NCBI RefSeq assembly: GCF_949987535.1
Contig: NC_080075.1
Coordinates: 2,170,001-2,234,000 of the forward strand
Direction: 5' to 3'
DNA: 64,000 nt
DNA from: Balaenoptera acutorostrata
Lineage: Eukaryota > Chordata > Mammalia > Artiodactyla > Balaenopteridae
Shown here piece by piece: positions 59,215 through 64,000 of this stretch (its first letter is position 1; every line of letters begins with the position of its first letter). A model generated the notes under the pieces. The model worked only from the letters and a program-made list of their open reading frames with translations. It was not told the DNA's origin and ran no database searches. Made by a program: the position numbers and the translations under genes.

Positions 59215-60777
59215 TAAAAAAATAGTAATCCAAACATATATATATGAAATAATAGTCTAAGCAAAATTTAACAAATCTAACAAAAATTTAAATTCATAGA
59301 TATAGGATACAAAGTTTCATTATTTCAATCATTTTGATGAATACTGTGTAGCACCATAGACTCTAGCATCACTTCAGTCTTTACCTGTTCAGTTAGACAA
59401 AGTAAATGGAAATGATTTATGCTCACCTAGACTTTACATCTAAAAATTGATTAAGTCTGGGAAATCAAATCAAAACCAAATTTTCACATTTATATTCCTT
59501 TTCTTATCTCTTGAGAATTTCTGAACATCTAAGCCAGAGCAGTTTTAAAAACACTTACTACAGTCACTTGTAGAGTCTGTTGCTTCACATGTGGGGGTTT
59601 TTGTTTGCTTGTTTGTTTTGCTATTTATTTGTGGCGGAGAGGTTCACTTGGTTTTTAAAAGAACAGGGACTTATTTTGCATGTAAAACAACTTTTGAATT
59701 TGCTATAAAAATAACTATAAATAGGGAAAGATACACACATTCATTAAACTTAAATATAGTTATGCCCATTTTTAAGGTCTGAGTTGGCTTTTGACATCTA
59801 AACCTTACTTACTTTGCCCAGTAATTCAAGTTGGGTGAATTTAGGATCATTTTTGGTCGACCTTTAGAAAAAAGGCAGAACAATGATAGCAGCTACTATG
59901 TCCCAAGTGCTGTATTTTATTATTTTTTTAATTCTCATTTATTGAGTCCTCAGAGCAATCCTAAGAGATGGGAGCCTCCACTTAACAGATGAATGAGTCC
60001 AAATGCCAAAAGGTTGGTGCCCTAGCTCTGCAGCCAGCACGGCCCATGATAAACTGTCTGGCAAGGCACTCTGCAACTCTGGCTGGTATGTGTTTATCAG
60101 TAATGAGGACGTGTGACCTAAAGGATGGGGCAAATAAGATTAGTACCACCTCACCCATCCTCCTTCCGGCCCCCACCTGCCCAATGTCAACACAACTGAA
60201 CTTGTAGAAAACCAGTCTCAGATCATTGACACACAAATGACTTTTCCTCTAAACTAATAGTTTCTAGAGCCAGTATCTGTGGAGGAGGTCAGTCCATACT
60301 CTTCACAGTGTTCAGGAGAAAATTCTTGGTCTAACGTAATTCTCTTTCTTTCTGGCACTTACTCATCCTAGAAAGCGGTGCCCTGGGTAATTCTAGAAAG
60401 CGATGCCCTGGGTAATTGTTCTTGGTTGCAAAGAGTTATCTGTCAGATTTATGTCTTTCTTCTCCCCAAATCATAAGATTATAATGACCTAAAATTATCT
60501 TTGCTTCTTAGAATAGCCTTTATTTTTTTCTCTGAAAACAGATATACTAAAAAACAGCTAATACTGGGTTTGGCACAGACTTCCATGAGAATAAAAATCT
60601 CTCTGTCAATTCGCTAAATAGTTTCAGCATAAATTCTCAATTCTTTTAAGGGAAAATTCAAATTCCTTTTTTACCTTTGGATAGATTTTAATTTTATTTT
60701 ATTTTACTTCAATATTGGGATAGTTATTCTGAAGAAGAGTAACAACAACAACAAAAAAACCCAGTGCCTCTGAGCTT
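59214..60777. other. AT-rich region; MIR relic at about 59885-60010
   Basis: MIR-like text includes gcagctactatgtcccaagt, then gagcaatcctaagagatggg and ccacttaacagatgaatgag. A short tandem pair, ctagaaagcg then atgccctgggtaatt, is repeated at about 60369-60417. Otherwise unassigned. Confidence 0.5.
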
Positions 60778-60794
60778 AAGAATTAAGGGTTCTT

Positions 60795-61199
60795 TATCGA
60801 AAGATGAATGGATAAAGAAGATGTGGCACATATATGCAATGGAATATTACTCAGCCATAAAAAGGAACAAAATTGGGTCATTTGTAGAGACGTGGATGGA
60901 TCTAGAGACTGTCATACAGAGTGAAGTAAGTCAGAAAGAGAAAAACAAATATCGTATATTAACGCATATGTGTGGAACCTAGAAAAATGGTACAGATGAA
61001 CCGGTTTGCAAGGCAGAAACAGAGACACAGATGTAGAGAACAAACGTATGGACACCAAGGGGGGAAAGTGGAGGGGGGGTGGTGGGATGAATTGGGAGAT
61101 TGGGATTGACATATATACACTAATATGTATAAAATGGATAACTAATAAGAACCTGCTGTATAAAAAATAAATAAAATAAAATTTAAAAATTAAAAAAAA
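60795..61199 (+). mobile_element. Young 5'-truncated L1
   Basis: End of ORF2 (peptide YYSAIKRNKIGSFVETWMDL) and a 3'UTR with a G run at 61072-61079, ending in an A-rich tail. A perfect 17-bp target-site duplication, aagaattaagggttctt, lies at 60778-60794 and 61200-61216. Confidence 0.95.
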
Positions 61200-61216
61200 A
61201 AGAATTAAGGGTTCTT

Positions 61217-61836
61217 GTTGCATTTTAAACAATGAGGAAATATGATTCCAAAATTAGCTAAAATTGAAAACACAATTATTATTTTTAAGTATCATCTCAC
61301 TGGTCAACGATCGCTTCTAAAAAGAAAACCGCTTTTAAAAACACAACATCGCCACCTAGTGCTCTGGATAGAATTATGAAACGATTAGGAAGATGGGAGA
61401 GTGGAAGAAATTCCACCTTAAATCCTATCTTCACTGGGCAGACGCTAATAAACACATGTATACATAAATAAATAGGAGGAAATCTGCAACAAGGCAACGT
61501 CCCTTAACATTATAAAGTTGTGGGTAGGATTGAATAAACCAATGTCTTTCCATACTATGAATGGCATTTTTGCAGATAAGTTTGCAGATTTCAAAATGTA
61601 CGTAGGACCTCACAATTATACTTCCTGCCCACGTTCCCTCCAAAAATAGTCCATGCTGCCTATGTCCACAGAGTAGAATATAAAACAGCAATATTTTGGA
61701 GTTAGAAAAAGCCTTGGAGAACAGGTCACCCATCCGTACTTTTACGGATGAGGACTTTGAGCTCCAGCAAGGTAAGTAGCAGCCAAACCCACACATCCAG
61801 CGATGGCGGGATTGGGCCACTGACCCCGTCTCAGAA
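61217..61836. other. Unassigned region; MIR-like text at 61700-61830
   Basis: Text such as ttacggatgaggactttgag then ctccagcaaggtaagtagca resembles the MIR core and tail. Nothing else recognised. Confidence 0.4.
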
Positions 61837-62260
61837 TGTAACAGGGAAAAGCTAAATGGGACTCCAGGTTGCATCTGTCTCTTTGACTTTAACCTTTGCT
61901 TTTCGTCGCTTTTGTTATTATAATCATACATAATGGCCTGCCTCAGGGAACCCTGCCCGCCTGTGAATGGCTGCAGAAAAGAAGACATTAACACATCCCC
62001 TCCACGAGGCTGTTCATTCCAGGAGGTGTTTTGCAAGATTTATGGCCCTTTTACTTTACTTCCTCACCACCTCCCCCTCTCTGATTCTATAAAAGAAACT
62101 GGCATCCAGACCCAGATAAGATGGTTTATCGGAGACGCTAGTCTTCGATCTTATCGGTCTGCCGACTTTCCGAATAAAGTCGTATTCCTGGCCTCAGCAC
62201 CTCGTCTCCAATTCATGGGCCTGTCGTGCAGCGAGCAGAGCGGCCTTAGACTCGGTAACA
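61837..62260 (+). mobile_element. Solo retroviral LTR
   Basis: It begins TGTAACAGGG and ends ctcggtaaca. A TATAAAA box lies at 62088-62094 and an AATAAA polyadenylation signal at 62173-62178, 80-90 bases apart as in an LTR. The downstream U5-like text (cagcacctcgtctccaattc, then ggcctgtcgtgcagcgagca) matches the reverse-oriented LTR at 40205. No internal retroviral sequence adjoins it. Target-site duplication not clear. Confidence 0.75.
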
Positions 62261-64000
62261 AGGAGTGTCCGTCCACTTAGCTTTCAAGTGTCCCCTACGT
62301 CCTTTTTTTGCCAAGGTCAGTTACCGAGTCAAAACAGATGAAATTCGAATCAAGTCTTTATTTTGTTAACTGTGTTATGCTAATGTTGATATCTTAGGTT
62401 TGTAATTGTTCAGCAGGTAGGTAAGAAGTTCACATTAGGGAAGTTGGGTGAGGGATACGTAGAAACCCTCTGTATTATTTAGGCTTTTCTGCAAGCTTAA
62501 AATTAGCTCAAAATTTAAAGATTTCTTTAAAAGTGACTCCAAGCACTGTTGAGCGGATAGCTGGAATGAATGACCCTGTGTCCATTCCAGGATCATTCTT
62601 GCCTTGTTCATTTTAAAACCCAGCTTGAAAACTTGTCTTTAAATCATGTAGTCCTAGAGAAAACAAGCTTCCCCGGGCGCAGTCAGGGTCCTAAATTAGG
62701 AGAAGTTCTTGCAGTTTCCGCTCCCACACCACTGCCGTCCACCACTCGCCCCATTACCATATGCTCTGATATCTTTCCCTTCCGTGAACTGTGTTCTCTG
62801 CTCCCTGTTTTATTGGCCTCCTAATTTTACAATAGGTTGCGGGGCTCAATTCTATTTTATGGCTTGCCTAGCAGGGTACTAATGTTTTCTTTTCTGCTGC
62901 CTAATTCCAAACAACCACAAGACAGCACTTTCCTCCCCATAAACTGATACCAATGCAGAGGTAATTCTTTGCTTGAATGTCAGAGAGGGAAGCAGCTAAG
63001 GGGTGTGAGTTTCCACGATTCAGACACTCACTCTACAGGATGGAGAACATTCCATACCAGCAGTGTTTACCCTAGGGAGCTCCCCGCAGGGAAATCACCT
63101 TTGCCTAACCTTTCTTATTTATTTAATTTTTTTTGTAGTTTTTAGTTGTTTTTATTCCAGGAGTATGGAATTACTCCCCGTTAGGAAACATGATGGCATT
63201 AGCACCCTTAAAATTCTTTTCGCTTTCTCTTCCCAAACTTGCAAATTCTTGTTACTTTATGTTGTTGACATTTAGAAGTCCGCCTAACACTTCTGAAGGA
63301 ATTCCATGGTACACTTGGGGGAGGGAGATGAGGGGTCACAGGGAAGAGAGAAGAGGATATAAGATTTAAGGAAACATATCCACACAACAGGTTTGCACAC
63401 AGATTGAATTTTACAAAGAATTTCCCTCTCATTATCTCGTTTGATACAAAAAAACTTTGCAATATGTCAAACTTCTTATTCCTGTTGTTCAGACAAGAAG
63501 ACAGACCTGGAGGAAATCTAGGGAGCATTTAAGAGGGCTGCTCAGAACAGAAAGCAAATTCATACGGAGCCAGGACCAACATCTGTTTTGACACAGTCTT
63601 GAATTTTCCTATCACTAATTCCTGTTGTTTTGTTTCTTAAAGAAGCCATCTCCCTCTGCCCCATGATAAGCTCCAGGTGCCCACCATGCTGGCCCTCTTC
63701 CCAGTGGAAGTCACCTCTGACAGCCCTACTCTCTCTGCAGGCTCAGTGGTTACATCCTCTGGGGCCAAAGTGAGTGGCTGGCCACATGCTCAGAGACGCT
63801 GCACAGCCAGGAGCAGAGTAGAATGAACCCAGACCTGAGTCCTGGCAGAGGAGACGCCAACTGGCTTTCCAATTGATATTGACTAAGGTGGCAAATCATA
63901 CAAAGATGATTTGCCAAACCACATCATTTTTATCAGTCAAATGTATGCAGCCCCGCAAAATGAGAAGCCCCACACCTGCATCATCCCCCATCCTTGGATT
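62261..64000. other. Unassigned region to the window end
   Basis: No gene recognised. Text at 63425-63600 (such as caagaagacagacctggagg) resembles an old MIR relic. Open frames of 70-106 codons show no domain. Confidence 0.35.

Overview
This window looks like mammalian nuclear DNA, most probably from a cetacean (whale or dolphin). The evidence is the set of interspersed repeats. At least thirteen long and three short copies of the tRNA-derived CHR SINE family (named for Cetacea, Hippopotamus and Ruminantia) are present, many with intact target-site duplications. Two of them are almost identical to each other, which implies recent activity. Young L1 3' ends are also present. I saw none of the BovB or Bov-A elements that would be abundant in a ruminant. 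I cannot tell toothed from baleen whales. All repeat names come from recognising consensus sequences by eye, not from a database search.

I found no intact protein-coding gene. The one recognisable gene relic is a truncated, frameshifted copy of the BMP2 mature domain plus the start of its 3'UTR at 28.86-29.21 kb. It follows an old L1 fragment and is most simply read as a processed pseudogene. Other open frames are reverse-transcriptase or C-terminal fragments of L1, frames through SINEs or microsatellites, or short frames in GC-rich DNA with no recognisable domain.

Layout. 0-13 kb: CHR SINEs, a 5'-truncated L1, L2 and L1M relics, a small CpG-rich block at 11.5-11.85 kb and a DNA-transposon relic. 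13-23 kb: densely nested L1s, including a twin-primed inversion (15.8 kb), an L1 inside an older L1 (19.5 kb) and an L1 ORF2 region split by two SINEs and a MER1-type hAT element (17.1-18.5 kb); then a MER20-type element, a longer L1 and a retroviral LTR. 23-40 kb: mostly single-copy DNA, then the BMP2 relic, old LTR and L1 pieces and a 380-bp TG-rich array. 40-50 kb: a retroviral LTR, a long ancient L1, a 170-bp inverted repeat pair and more L1/CHR insertions. 50-64 kb: a CHR copy with an expanded internal repeat, a G-rich/CpG-rich block, an MLT1-type LTR, L2 relics, a young CHR, a MER20-type element, a 530-bp CAY trinucleotide array with higher-order structure, an L1 and a second LTR related to the one at 40 kb.

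No genes can be shown to work together here. The window reads as an intergenic or intronic, repeat-dense stretch shaped by successive waves of retrotransposition. I found no convincing new multi-gene system. The most interesting signals are the structures inside repeats: nested insertions with readable relative ages, inverted arms, and higher-order tandem duplication.
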